From Planctomycetota bacterium (GTDB lineage: Bacteria > Planctomycetota > UBA1135), in NCBI GenBank assembly GCA_027020785.1, contig JALUVI010000155.1, positions 1 to 37,326 of the forward strand: 37,326 bases of DNA. Reading direction: 5' to 3'. Position 1 is the first letter of the stretch. Each line of letters opens with the position of its first letter. Made by a program: the position numbers and the translations under genes. Positions 1 to 10,353 of the stretch are shown here, piece by piece. The notes beneath the pieces were generated by a model. It saw only the letters and a program-made list of their open reading frames with translations, had not been told where the DNA came from and made no database searches.

Positions 1-1
1 G

Positions 2-541
<540 letters not shown>

Positions 542-542
542 C

Positions 543-1625
543 TCACTCGCGCGGCGTCGGGTACCACGCGATGCCGTCGGGCTCGCGTCCCGTAGCGAAG
601 GTGCGGAGCACGACCAGGTCCGACACGGCGACCTCGGCGACGCGGTCGGCGTGGGCCAGGGACACGTAGGCGCGACCGCCGTCGCCGGAGAGGGTGATGC
701 CGATCGGGGTCGGACTGTCGCCCATCGCGGAGCCGAACAGGCGGTCGGCGCCGTCGCCGCGGGCGAGGGCGCCGAAGTCGAGGGTTCCCGCCGCTTCGGG
801 GGCCGGGCCGGTCAGGTCGTAGGCGCGGAGCACGCCGGCGCGGGCGCAGCTGACCAGGAGCCGCGCCCCGTCGGGGGTGACCGCGGCCCGGATCGGGAAC
901 CCTTCGGCCTCGAGACGGTGGCGCACCGACAGGTCCTCCGGGTCGAGGGCGACCACGTCGTCGGCCTCGCGGTCGGTGACCCAGAGGAGGCCGTGGACCG
1001 GGTCCCAGGCCAGGCCCTCGGACCCGGCGCCGGTCGCGACGAAGCGCTCCACCACGTAGTGGAGGACCGGACGCCCGTCGGCAAGGGGCGGGCCCGCCTC
1101 GGCGCGGACCCGGGTCACGCCGCCGTCGGCGAGGTGGGCGACGTAGAGGCGGCCGTCGTCGTCGCTCGCCACCATGTGCCCGAGACGGTGGGGGAGGGCG
1201 ACCTCCTCGCGGACCACCCAGTCCAGCGGATCCAGGCGGAGCAGCGAGCGGCGTTCCTCGGCGGTGACCCAGAGCTCTCCGGTGGTGGGCGTCACGGCCA
1301 GGCCGTGCGGGCGGGCCGGCTCGCCGAGGTCCACGGTGCGCAGCGCCCGATCGCGGCGCAGGTCGAGCACGGTCAAGGTGGCGCCGGGCGTGCGCCCGCC
1401 GTAGTTCGCCACCACGGCGCGCCGCGCGCCGGGCAGGACCAGGACCTCGTGCGGGCCGACCCCGGTCGGGATGCGGGCCAGGGTGGCGCCGTCGGCGAGG
1501 TCCACCACCTGGGCCGCGGCCTCGGACTTGAGCAGGACGACGAGGCGGCCGGGATCGCGGTCCTGGGCCGGAGCCGGGGCGGCGGCGAGGAGGAGCGTGA
1601 GGACGAGGGCGAACGGTCGGGACAT
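543..1625 (-). CDS. Secreted YVTN/YncE-type beta-propeller protein
   Basis: N-terminal signal peptide (MSRPFALVLTLLLAAAPAPAQ) followed by repeated propeller blades (GPHEVLVLPGARRAVVANYGG, RPHGLAVTPTTGELWVT, GLAWDPVHGLLWVTDRE). Confidence 0.8.
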   Translation of the reverse strand: MSRPFALVLTLLLAAAPAPAQDRDPGRLVVLLKSEAAAQVVDLADGATLARIPTGVGPHEVLVLPGARRAVVANYGGRTPGATLTVLDLRRDRALRTVDLGEPARPHGLAVTPTTGELWVTAEERRSLLRLDPLDWVVREEVALPHRLGHMVASDDDGRLYVAHLADGGVTRVRAEAGPPLADGRPVLHYVVERFVATGAGSEGLAWDPVHGLLWVTDREADDVVALDPEDLSVRHRLEAEGFPIRAAVTPDGARLLVSCARAGVLRAYDLTGPAPEAAGTLDFGALARGDGADRLFGSAMGDSPTPIGITLSGDGGRAYVSLAHADRVAEVAVSDLVVLRTFATGREPDGIAWYPTPRE

Positions 1626-1675
1626 GGCGGGACGCGAACCGGGGGCTTCCGTATCCTTACGCAGCGGAGGCGCCC

Positions 1676-2104
1676 ATGGCCGTAGAAATCACCGTTCGCT
1701 ACCTCGGAGAGCTGCGCTGCGAGGCCGTCCACGGCCCCAGCGGGACCTCCCTCGTCACCGACGCCCCGACCGACAACCACGGCCGCGGCGAGAGCTTCTC
1801 GCCGACCGACCTGGTGGCCACCGGACTCGGCAGCTGCATCCTCACCATCCTGGGCATCGTCGCCGACCGGCACGGCTGGGACCTCTCCGGGGCGCGGGTC
1901 CGCGTCGTCAAGCACATGACGGAGCAGGGGCGCCGCCGCATCGAGCGCCTGGAGACCGAGGTCTCCCTGCCCGGCGCGTGGGACGCGGAGCAGCGCCGCT
2001 TGCTCCAGCGCGCCGCCGAGACCTGCCCCGTGAAGTCCACCCTGGAGGCCGGCGTGGCGATGCCGATCGCTTGGCGTTTCGGCGCGGAGGAGGCGGAGTC
2101 GTGA
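1676..2104 (+). CDS. OsmC/Ohr family protein
   Basis: 142 aa with SPTDLVATGLGSCILTILGIVADRHGWDLSGARV and the second Cys in AAETCPVKSTL; GGAGG ribosome-binding site 5-9 nt upstream of the ATG. Confidence 0.9.
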   Translation: MAVEITVRYLGELRCEAVHGPSGTSLVTDAPTDNHGRGESFSPTDLVATGLGSCILTILGIVADRHGWDLSGARVRVVKHMTEQGRRRIERLETEVSLPGAWDAEQRRLLQRAAETCPVKSTLEAGVAMPIAWRFGAEEAES

Positions 2105-3099
2105 GCGACGCGGCCAGGACCTACCTCTCGGGCATCCAGCCGAGCGGCCTGCTCCACCTCGGCAACTACTTCGGAGCCATCGAACGGCACGTCGCCCTGC
2201 AGGAGCGGCCGGGGCGGCACTACTACTTCATCGCCGACTACCACGCCCTGACCACCGTCCACGACGCCGAGCTGCTGCGGCGCAACGTGTTCGAGACCGC
2301 GGTGGCCTACCTCGCGCTGGGCCTGGACCCCGAGCGCGCCGTCCTGTTTCGACAGAGCGACGTCCCCGAGGTCACCGAGATCGCCTGGTTGCTGGCCTGC
2401 GTGACGGGGATGGGGCTCCTCGAGCGCGCCCACTCCTACAAGGACAAGGTGGCGCGCGGCATCAAGCCGAGCGTCGGTCTGTTCACCTACCCTGTGCTGA
2501 TGGCCGCCGACATCCTGGCCTACGACAGCGAACTGGTCCCGGTCGGACGCGACCAGGTCCAGCACGTCGAGATGACCCAGGACATGGCGACCCGTTTCAA
2601 CGAGACCTTCGGAAGCCGCGTCTTCGTGCGTCCGGAGATGTTGATGCCGGAGACCGCAGCGGCGCGCAAGGTGCCGGGGCTGGACGGCCAGAAGATGTCC
2701 AAGTCCTACGGCAACGACCTCTGGATCTTCGAGAGCGGCAAGAAACTGCGGAAGCGGGTCAACCGCATCGTCACCGACAGCCGTCCCCCGGAGGAGCCGA
2801 AGGACCCGGACGAACTGTTCCTGTTCGACCTGCTGGCCCTGTTCCTGCCGCCCGACGAGCTGGAGGGGCTCCGCGACGCGGTGCGCCGAGGCGGCCCGGG
2901 GGCGCCGGGCTACGGCGACCTCAAGGCCCGCCTCGCCGAGGCCATCGAGGAGCGCTTCGCACCGGCGCGCGCCAGGCGCGAAGAGCTGCTGGCGCACCCC
3001 GAACGGGTCGAGGAAGTCCTCTCCGCCGGCGGCGCCGAGGCGCGCCGCAAGGCGACCGAGGTGCGCGACCGGGCCTACCGCGCCTGCGGCCTGCGCTGA
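2101..3099 (+). CDS. trpS: Tryptophan--tRNA ligase
   Basis: GTG start overlapping the previous stop by 4 nt; SGIQPSGLLHLGNYFGAI (HIGH-like) and GQKMSKSYGND (KMSKS) motifs. Confidence 0.97.
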   Translation: MSDAARTYLSGIQPSGLLHLGNYFGAIERHVALQERPGRHYYFIADYHALTTVHDAELLRRNVFETAVAYLALGLDPERAVLFRQSDVPEVTEIAWLLACVTGMGLLERAHSYKDKVARGIKPSVGLFTYPVLMAADILAYDSELVPVGRDQVQHVEMTQDMATRFNETFGSRVFVRPEMLMPETAAARKVPGLDGQKMSKSYGNDLWIFESGKKLRKRVNRIVTDSRPPEEPKDPDELFLFDLLALFLPPDELEGLRDAVRRGGPGAPGYGDLKARLAEAIEERFAPARARREELLAHPERVEEVLSAGGAEARRKATEVRDRAYRACGLR

Positions 3100-3124
3100 C
3101 GCCCTCCCTTCCCGGGGTGCGCTC

Positions 3125-4216
3125 CTAGTCGATCCACTCCGCCACGAACAGGTTGGTGTCGTGCGGATGGGCGTTGTTGCGGTTGCTGGCGAAGATCAGC
3201 CGCCGGCCGTCCTTCGAGAACATCGGGAACCCGTCGAAGCTGGGGCAGTAGGTGATCCGCTCGTTGTCGGAACCGTCCTCGGAGATCATCCAGAGGTCGA
3301 AGTTCCGACCGCCGCCGGCCTGATTGCTCGAGTAGATGATGCGACGACCGTCGGGATGCCAGTAGGGCGCGAAGTTGGCCGCTCCGTTGTCGGTGACCTG
3401 GCGCTTGTTGGAGCCATCCACGTCCATCACCATGATCTGCAACGCCATCGGCTCGATCACGTCCTGGTCGAGCAGTTCCTGGTATCGCGCGATCTCCTCG
3501 GGGGACTTGGGGTGGTAGGCCCGATAGACCAGCCGCTTGGAGTCCGGCGAGAAGAAGGGGCCGCCGTCGTAGCCGAGCTCGTCGGTGAGTTGGATCAGGC
3601 CGGTCCCGTCCACGTTCATGACGTAGATGTCCAGGTCGCCGTTGCGGCGGCTGGTGAAGGCGATCTTGGTGCCGTCCGGCGAGACCACGGCCTCGGCGTC
3701 GTAGGCGGGCGAGGGCGCCAGCGGGGTCAGCTCCCAGGTGTCCAGGTCACGGACCCACAGGTCGAACTCGGGGTAGATCTTCCACACGTAGCCCATCGAG
3801 TAGTCCGGCGGTTCCAGGCAGTCGTCGGCCGCGGCGTGCGTACTGGCGAACACGACCTTGCGATCGCCGGGCATGAAGAAGGAGCAGGTGGTTCGCCCTC
3901 GACCGGTGCTGACCAGCCGGCGCGCGCCGGTGAGGAGGTCGAGGAGGTAGATCTGATCGCATTCCGCGTCGCCCACCTTGGCCTGGTAGACGATGCGGGT
4001 GTCGTCGCTCGAGAAGTAGCCCTCGGCGCTCTCGCCTTCGGTGGTGAGGCGGCGGATGGCGCCGAAGTGCCGTTCACCGGCGAAGCGGAGCGGCTCCGGG
4101 GTCGGCAGGCCCGGTTCGGGGTCCACCGGCAGGGGCACCGGGGGCTCCTGGTTCGGATGCGGTTCCTGTGCGCTCGCGGTGAGGGCCAGGCTGGGTAGGA
4201 GGAGGAGGGTCCACAT
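3125..4216 (-). CDS. TolB-like/PD40 WD-type beta-propeller secreted protein
   Basis: Signal peptide [17 protein letters not shown]; repeated PD40 motifs ([73 protein letters not shown]). Confidence 0.9.
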   Translation of the reverse strand: MWTLLLLPSLALTASAQEPHPNQEPPVPLPVDPEPGLPTPEPLRFAGERHFGAIRRLTTEGESAEGYFSSDDTRIVYQAKVGDAECDQIYLLDLLTGARRLVSTGRGRTTCSFFMPGDRKVVFASTHAAADDCLEPPDYSMGYVWKIYPEFDLWVRDLDTWELTPLAPSPAYDAEAVVSPDGTKIAFTSRRNGDLDIYVMNVDGTGLIQLTDELGYDGGPFFSPDSKRLVYRAYHPKSPEEIARYQELLDQDVIEPMALQIMVMDVDGSNKRQVTDNGAANFAPYWHPDGRRIIYSSNQAGGGRNFDLWMISEDGSDNERITYCPSFDGFPMFSKDGRRLIFASNRNNAHPHDTNLFVAEWID

Positions 4217-4466
4217 GTTCGTCCTTGGGGCGAGGGGGAGTCGGCCGCGGCAGCGGCACGGGATCGTATCCGCCCCGACACAGCGGATGACAGCGCAGGA
4301 TACGGCGCAGGGTCAGCCAGCCGCCGCGCAGCGCTCCGTGCCGCTCCAGGGCTTCCAGGGCGTAGGCCGAGCAGTGCGGGACGAACCGACACTTGTCGGG
4401 GCCGAGGAGCGGTGAGACCAGCAGCGCGTAGGCTCGGACCAGGAGCTGGAGGAGGCGGCGGGTCAC
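4074..4466 (-). CDS. yidD: Membrane protein insertion efficiency factor YidD
   Basis: [67 protein letters not shown]; 4-nt overlap with rnpA; extra Pro-rich C-terminal tail. Confidence 0.93.
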   Translation of the reverse strand: MTRRLLQLLVRAYALLVSPLLGPDKCRFVPHCSAYALEALERHGALRGGWLTLRRILRCHPLCRGGYDPVPLPRPTPPRPKDEHVDPPPPTQPGPHRERTGTASEPGAPGAPAGGPRTGPADPGAAPLRR

Positions 4467-4900
4467 GGATGCTCCTCCGCCGACGCGGCGTCCGGGCCGC
4501 GCGCCGCGAGGCGCTCGGCGAGTTTCCCGGCGAGGGTGACCAGCTCCTCCTCGACGGCCCGGACCCGCTCACCGTGGAGGGCGGGTAGCGGGACCAGCAC
4601 GAAGTCCAGGGCCGGGAGCTCGGGGCGACGCAACCGGAAGGCTTCGCGGAGCAGGCGGCGGGCGCGGTTGCGGGCCACCGCCGAGCGATCGTACTTGCGT
4701 CCGACCGACAGTCCGAGCCGGGGCTCGCCGGTCGGGGACGGCGCGGCGACGGCTAGGATGAGGCGACCTCGGGCGCGAACGCCCTCCTTCCACACGCGCG
4801 AGAACTCGGACTTGCGACGGATCCGCGTCGTCCGCGGCAAGCGCAGGGGGCGGGGCCGCCGGGGCCCGGCGCCGTTCCCTTGGGGCGGGGCCTCGAGCAT
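4463..4900 (-). CDS. rnpA: Ribonuclease P protein component
   Basis: [31 protein letters not shown]...[29 protein letters not shown] (RNR motif); adjacent yidD. Confidence 0.95.
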   Translation of the reverse strand: MLEAPPQGNGAGPRRPRPLRLPRTTRIRRKSEFSRVWKEGVRARGRLILAVAAPSPTGEPRLGLSVGRKYDRSAVARNRARRLLREAFRLRRPELPALDFVLVPLPALHGERVRAVEEELVTLAGKLAERLAARGPDAASAEEHP

Positions 4901-5369
4901 GGACTGCCCCCAGGATACCCCCGCCAGGAGGCTGCTTCGCCTCGTCGAGCCGGCCCCCGAGCTGCCGCCGGCCCAGACCGCCGACTCCCTCCTGGCCGCC
5001 TGGGCGGACGGGTGGCGGGAAGCAGGGGTCTGGCTGCTCCTGGTCCCGGAGACCCGGCTCGCCGCGTGGGAGGAGGCCTTGACGCCCCGGATGCGACGCG
5101 CCGCGGCCGTCCCCGCCGCGATGGGGGAGCGCGGACGGGCCGCGCTGCGGGTCGGCCTCCACCATGGCGGAGCCCTGCTCGCAGGCGGTAGGATGGGCGC
5201 CGACGGCTGGTCCCCCGCCCTCCTCACCCGGCTCCAGCCGGGCCCCGGGCTGGTCGCGGGATGGGCCGCACCGGCCGCCGTCCTCGGCCTGGCCGCGTGC
5301 GAGGACTTCCCCGCCGAGCTCGCCGCCGTCCGTCCCGAACCCTTCCCCGTACGTACCCGTCCCTGCCCC

Positions 5370-6704
5370 ATGCCCTTGACCCGCTCCGCCATCACCCCCC
5401 AGGACGTCCACGAGATCCTCGGCCGCTGGATCCTCGCCGACGGCTATCCCTTGGTCGTCGACCTGGAGCGCAGCAGCGGCACGGTGTTGGTGGACGCGCG
5501 CGAAGGGCGTGAGTACCTCGACTTCTTCGGCTGCTTCGGCGCCTCGCCGTTGGGCTGGAACCCGCCCGAGCTGCGTGACCCGGCCTGGCTCGCCAAGGCC
5601 GCCGACGCCGCGGTCAACAAGCCCAGCAACTCGGACCTCTACTCCGTGCCGATGGCCGAGTTCGTCGAGCGCATGGCGGAGGTCGCGCGTCCCGAGGGTT
5701 ACGAGGACATGTTCTTCGTCGACGGCGGCGCCCTGGCGGTCGAGAACGCACTCAAGATCGCCTTCGACTGGAAGGTCCGCCGCAACCGCGCCAAGGGCGT
5801 GGACGCCGACGTCGGCCAGCGCGTGCTCCACTTCGAGCGCGCCTTCCACGGCCGCAGCGGCTACACCATGTCGTTGACCAACACCTCGCCCGAGAAGACG
5901 GCGTACTTCCCCAAGTTCGAGGGGTGGCCGCGGGTGGCGGCGCCGGCCCCCGAGTTCCCGCTCACCCAGGAGCGGCTCGCCGACCTGGTCCGCGACGAGG
6001 AGGAGGCCCTGGCCCGGGTGGATGCGGCGTTCGAGCGCTACGGTGACGACATCGCGTGCATCGTCGTCGAGCCCATCCAGTGCGAGGGCGGCGACCGCCA
6101 CTTCCGTGGCGAGTTCCTCCGTGGGCTCCAGGCGCGCGCCGAGCGCTGGGATTGTCTCTTCGTCCTCGACGAGGTCCAGACCGGTTTCTTCACCACCGGC
6201 AGGGCGTGGTGCTTCGAGCACTTCGACGACCTGCGTCCCGACGTCTTCGCCTTCGGCAAGAAGTCGCAGCAGTGCGGCGTCATGGCTGGGCCCAGGGTGC
6301 GTCAGGTGCCGGGCAACGTGTTCGAGACGTCCAGCCGGATCAACTCGACCTGGGGCGGCAACCTGATGGACATGGTGCGGGCGACCCGCATCCTGGAGGT
6401 GATCCGCGACGAGGACCTCGCCGCCAACGCCGCGGCCCAGGGGGCCCACTGGCTCGAGGGCATGCGCGAGCTCGAGAAGCGCCACGACGTGGTCCGCAAC
6501 AGCCGCGGTCGCGGCCTGATCATGGCCTTCGACCTGCCCGACGGTCTGCAGCGCGACCGCATGGTCGAGGCCCTGCGCGAAGGCGGTCTGCTCGGCCTGC
6601 CCTGCGGGGAACGCAGCGTCCGCTTCCGTCCGCACCTGCGCGTCCGGCGCGACGAGGTGGACCGCGCTCTCGAGATCACCGAAGCGGCGCTGGCGCGACT
6701 GTAG
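5370..6704 (+). CDS. lat: L-lysine 6-transaminase (PLP class III aminotransferase); the frame stays open upstream to at least 4899
   Basis: ITPQDVHEILGRWILADGYPLVVDLERSSGTVLVDAREGREYLDFFGCFGASPLGWNPPEL; PLP-Lys region DVFAFGKKSQQCGVMAGPR. Confidence 0.93.
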   Translation: MPLTRSAITPQDVHEILGRWILADGYPLVVDLERSSGTVLVDAREGREYLDFFGCFGASPLGWNPPELRDPAWLAKAADAAVNKPSNSDLYSVPMAEFVERMAEVARPEGYEDMFFVDGGALAVENALKIAFDWKVRRNRAKGVDADVGQRVLHFERAFHGRSGYTMSLTNTSPEKTAYFPKFEGWPRVAAPAPEFPLTQERLADLVRDEEEALARVDAAFERYGDDIACIVVEPIQCEGGDRHFRGEFLRGLQARAERWDCLFVLDEVQTGFFTTGRAWCFEHFDDLRPDVFAFGKKSQQCGVMAGPRVRQVPGNVFETSSRINSTWGGNLMDMVRATRILEVIRDEDLAANAAAQGAHWLEGMRELEKRHDVVRNSRGRGLIMAFDLPDGLQRDRMVEALREGGLLGLPCGERSVRFRPHLRVRRDEVDRALEITEAALARL

Positions 6705-9700
6705 CCGCGCCGAGGGCGGCTTCGGCTTCGGCCAGGGCCGCCGGCACGCCCGCGACGCCGGCCTCGCCGTAGAGGGCGTCCTCCATGGCCCGCACCGCGG
6801 CCAGGAGGTCCGGGTCCGTCCCGGCCCCCGCCTCCTCGAGGAGGGGGCGGATCTCGGCGGCGTCGCGGCCGCGCTCGGCGAGGAGGGCGGCACGCTCCAG
6901 CTTCCCCCAGAGCCGCCGCGCCGCGCGGTGGGCCGCGCCGCGCTCCAGCGCCTGCGCCCGCTCCGCCGCCAGCTTCCCGAGGGGCAGGTCGGGGAACTGC
7001 TCGGCGACGCGCCGCCACAGCCGGGCGGCATGGAGGACGCGCCCCCGTTCGGCGGCGGCCTCGGCGGCGGTGAACCAGCGCCTTCCGACGGCTTCGACCT
7101 CGGCCAGGAGGTCGCGGGCCTCGAGCACCGCCGGGTGGAAGTCGTTCGCCACCGCGGCCAGCGGTGCGAGGAGGGCGGTCGCTTCGGCGAGACGACCTTC
7201 GCTCCACGCCCGGCGCGCCTTCTCCAGGTCACCTCGGTGGTCGGCGATGGTCCACAGCCCGCGGCGGTCGGTGAGTTCGTCCAGCGCCGTGTCCACCGGG
7301 GTCAGGGTGGGGTCCTCGGGGTCCCAACCGGCGCCGATGGCGAGGTTCGGGTCGCCCTCCCAGGCGACCCGGCCGTCCACGTCCACGATCACGATGCGCG
7401 GCAACTCCCAACCGTCGGCGCCGACGTGGTAGGCGTGGTAGTTGGCCAGCTGGTCGTCCCACAGCACCGCCACGCCCGGTAGGGGGTGGTTCTCGAGCCA
7501 CGCCGCCACCATGTCCTTCGGCTTCTCGTTGGTGTGGATCAGGACCACCTGCAGGCCGACCTCGGCGTAGTCCTCGGCGAGGCGCGCATAGTAGTCGGCG
7601 GTCGGGATCGCCTCCTCCTGGGGCAGGGTCCAGAACGCGATCAAGGTCGGCAGGCCGCGGCGCTCGGCGAGCGTGACCGGGCCGCCCTGGAGCCAGGTGC
7701 CGCCGGTCGGCTCCGGCGGAGGGAAGCCGAGGAACACTCCGGGAGTGCGCAGCGACTCGTCCTCCTCCAGGCGCTTGCGCGCCAACTCGCGCTCGATCCT
7801 GGCTGCGGGATCGTAGGGGTCACGCGCCAGCACCCGGACGTTGCGGAACTCGGAGCCTCCGGTCCCGGCGATCAGGCCGAAGGCGCCGCGGACGCTCTGT
7901 CGCGGCATGCGCACGCTGCGCAGCCAGCGCCCCTCGAGGTACAGGTCCACCACCGCTTGGTCGCCCTCCTCGGCGACCACGTCGATGCGCAAGAGGGTCC
8001 ATTCCTTCGGGTCCACCGGAACCTGGAGGTGGTCGCGCAGCGTCCACTCGGCCCCGTTCTTGGTCGCGACGTCCAGGAAGCCCTTGGTATGCAGCAGCAC
8101 CGCGTGGGTGTGGTCCTGGTCCTTGCGCCCGAAGCAGAGCCCGGCCATCGTCGGCTCCTTGGTCAATCGCAACTCGGCTTCGATGCTGAAGTCGCCCTCG
8201 AACGGCGTGTCGTAGGCGAGCTCGTGGGTCATGATGGCGCCCTCCTCGGCGAGTGCGGGGTCCATCTCGACCCAGGCCCGGACGACCTTGCCGTAGGCCG
8301 AGAAGGCGGGGTCGTGCGACCAGCCGTCCAGCCCGTACTCGTCGTAGGCGAGCTTCCAGCGCGCCAGGCTCTTGCCGGTCTCGCGCGCGACCTCGGCGTA
8401 GAGTTCCAGCGCCTCCGGAACCGACCACGACGCACTCATCCGCCGGGCGATCTCCATCGCCATCAGCGGCATGCCGCGCTCGCGATAGCGGCGGGCCAGC
8501 GCCAGCCCGTCCTCGGCCAGCTTGCGCTTGAGCTGGGCCTGGCGCCGCGCCAGCGGGTCGAGGTCCACCATCCACCGGCGCGCCTCCTCGAGGCGCGGGT
8601 CCTCGGTGCGTCCCCGCAACTCCATCTCGCGGACGAAGCCGCGGTAGAGCGCCGCGGCCCGGTCCTTCTCCTTCTGCATGCGCAACGCCTCGGCCTGCTT
8701 CCACAGGATCTCGGGGTCGCTCGGCGACTGCTGGAAGGCCTGCTCGTAGAGTTCCGCGGCCAGTTCCACGTCGCCGCGCTCCAGGGCGGCGTCGGCGAAG
8801 GCGAGCACGTCGTCGGCGGCCTCGCCCTTGCCGAGCTGGGCGTCGCGCAGCCGCAGGATCCAGTCCCTCCAGATCCCGTTCAGTTCGGCGACCGACCGCG
8901 CCGGCGCCTCGGGGGCGGCGAGGACGATGGACTCGAAGTGCTCGACGCGCTGGTCCGAGGGCACGTGCGCCGCACCGGAGAGGTAGTACTCGTGCAGCGG
9001 GTCGCGCAACACCGCCCGACCGGTCTCGGGGTCGCGCCAGTTGTAGAGGAAGTAGACGACGCCCCAGGTCGGCGCGTACCACGGCGGTCCCCACTCGTAC
9101 TCGCCGCGGATCAGGATCTCCAGGGTCGGCGCGGTGGGGGGAGTGGCCCATTCCCCGCTCTCGTCGCGGACCCCGTCGCTGGGCCCCGACATCCAACCCT
9201 GGTCCATTCGCTTGGCCAGGGCGAACAGGCGTCCGGGGTTGACCTGGTTCCACTTCACCGAACCGTTGGACAGGATGATGGTGCCCTCGAAGAAGCTGGC
9301 GTAGGCCTCGTTGAGCCAGCCCGGGACCCCGCCGCGGCCGGTCAGCGCCACGAACTGGTGCGCCGCCTCGTGGAACAGGGTGTGGTACATGCCGCGGATG
9401 GAGTCGTCGTCCCGCACCGGGTCGTCGCCGCCGGAGACGTAGGTCTCCACCGCGTCGCCGGTGAAGTGCCCGGCGGACCACTTCACCGGCGGTCCCTTGC
9501 CGAGGGTGAGGTACTCGTCGCGCGTCTTGAAGATGTGGACGTCGATCCGCGGCGTCGGGTCGCCGTCGAGCTCGTAGCGGAAGAACTGCCGATAGGCCCG
9601 GTTCATCTGCTCCATGGCGATGGCGGCGGTCTTCAACACCAGGTAGCCGGCATTGGTCCGAACCCGATAGTTCTCGGTCTCCTCCACCCAGGCGTCCTCC

Positions 9701-10353
9701 CATTCCAGGTGCTTGGGGTCCTCCTCGGCGAGCCACTCGGGGTCCACGCCCTCCAGCGGATCCGACCCGGCGTACAGGTCCTCGACGGCGACGTCGGCCC
9801 CGCCTTCGCGTCGGATCGCGCGCATCCGCGCCAGGGCGCGCGCGTCGTGCGGGTCGAGGTGGAGGATCTCCTCGAGTACGGCGAGCGCCGAGTGGTAGCG
9901 CTTCTTGCGGCTGTAGTCCTTCTCCAGCCGCGCCAGCTCCTTCAGGTAGTCCGCGGTCAGTTCGCGGAATCGTCGGGCGTCGGGGTCGAGCGCCGCCAGG
10001 CGCTCCTCGACGGCCTTGCGCACCTTGCGATCGACCCTCCCGCGCTCGGCGGCGTCGGCCACCGACAGCCAACGATGCAGCGCGTAGACCGCGGTGTCCA
10101 GGTCGTCCAGCGCCTCGGCGGCGTCGGCCCACGCCAGGAGCACTCCGAGGTGGCGGTCGTCGCGTTCGAGCGCACGCTCGACCTCGCGCAGGGCCCGCTC
10201 CGGTGCGCCGACGACCAGGGCCTCGCGGGCGGCGAGCAACTGCTGGTCCAGGAACGGGTCTCCGCCACCCGCCCCCTGGGCCCGGAGCGGCGCAGCGACC
10301 GTTCCGGCCACGAGGAAGCCGGCCAGGGCGAGGGGCAGGGCGGAGCGCTTCAT
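6676..10353 (-). CDS. Large secreted multidomain protein: TPR repeats, HExxH (gluzincin/DUF1570-like) peptidase domain, LamG/concanavalin-like region, thioredoxin-like domain without CxxC, C-terminal helical region
   Basis: ATG at 10353 with signal peptide MKRSALPLALAGFLVAGTVAAPLRAQ; HTLFHEAAHQFVALTGRGGVPGWLNEAYASFFEG; PTLIAFWTLPQEEAIPTADYYARLAEDYAEVGLQVVLIHTNEKPK...PRIVIVDVDGRVAWEGDPN. Confidence 0.8.
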   Translation of the reverse strand: MKRSALPLALAGFLVAGTVAAPLRAQGAGGGDPFLDQQLLAAREALVVGAPERALREVERALERDDRHLGVLLAWADAAEALDDLDTAVYALHRWLSVADAAERGRVDRKVRKAVEERLAALDPDARRFRELTADYLKELARLEKDYSRKKRYHSALAVLEEILHLDPHDARALARMRAIRREGGADVAVEDLYAGSDPLEGVDPEWLAEEDPKHLEWEDAWVEETENYRVRTNAGYLVLKTAAIAMEQMNRAYRQFFRYELDGDPTPRIDVHIFKTRDEYLTLGKGPPVKWSAGHFTGDAVETYVSGGDDPVRDDDSIRGMYHTLFHEAAHQFVALTGRGGVPGWLNEAYASFFEGTIILSNGSVKWNQVNPGRLFALAKRMDQGWMSGPSDGVRDESGEWATPPTAPTLEILIRGEYEWGPPWYAPTWGVVYFLYNWRDPETGRAVLRDPLHEYYLSGAAHVPSDQRVEHFESIVLAAPEAPARSVAELNGIWRDWILRLRDAQLGKGEAADDVLAFADAALERGDVELAAELYEQAFQQSPSDPEILWKQAEALRMQKEKDRAAALYRGFVREMELRGRTEDPRLEEARRWMVDLDPLARRQAQLKRKLAEDGLALARRYRERGMPLMAMEIARRMSASWSVPEALELYAEVARETGKSLARWKLAYDEYGLDGWSHDPAFSAYGKVVRAWVEMDPALAEEGAIMTHELAYDTPFEGDFSIEAELRLTKEPTMAGLCFGRKDQDHTHAVLLHTKGFLDVATKNGAEWTLRDHLQVPVDPKEWTLLRIDVVAEEGDQAVVDLYLEGRWLRSVRMPRQSVRGAFGLIAGTGGSEFRNVRVLARDPYDPAARIERELARKRLEEDESLRTPGVFLGFPPPEPTGGTWLQGGPVTLAERRGLPTLIAFWTLPQEEAIPTADYYARLAEDYAEVGLQVVLIHTNEKPKDMVAAWLENHPLPGVAVLWDDQLANYHAYHVGADGWELPRIVIVDVDGRVAWEGDPNLAIGAGWDPEDPTLTPVDTALDELTDRRGLWTIADHRGDLEKARRAWSEGRLAEATALLAPLAAVANDFHPAVLEARDLLAEVEAVGRRWFTAAEAAAERGRVLHAARLWRRVAEQFPDLPLGKLAAERAQALERGAAHRAARRLWGKLERAALLAERGRDAAEIRPLLEEAGAGTDPDLLAAVRAMEDALYGEAGVAGVPAALAEAEAALGAATVAPAPLR

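Noticed and set aside
4901-5395. Upstream extension of the rnpA frame on the minus strand
   Set aside because: Ser/Arg/Ala-rich without homology features; the ATG at 4900 gives a normal-length RnpA.
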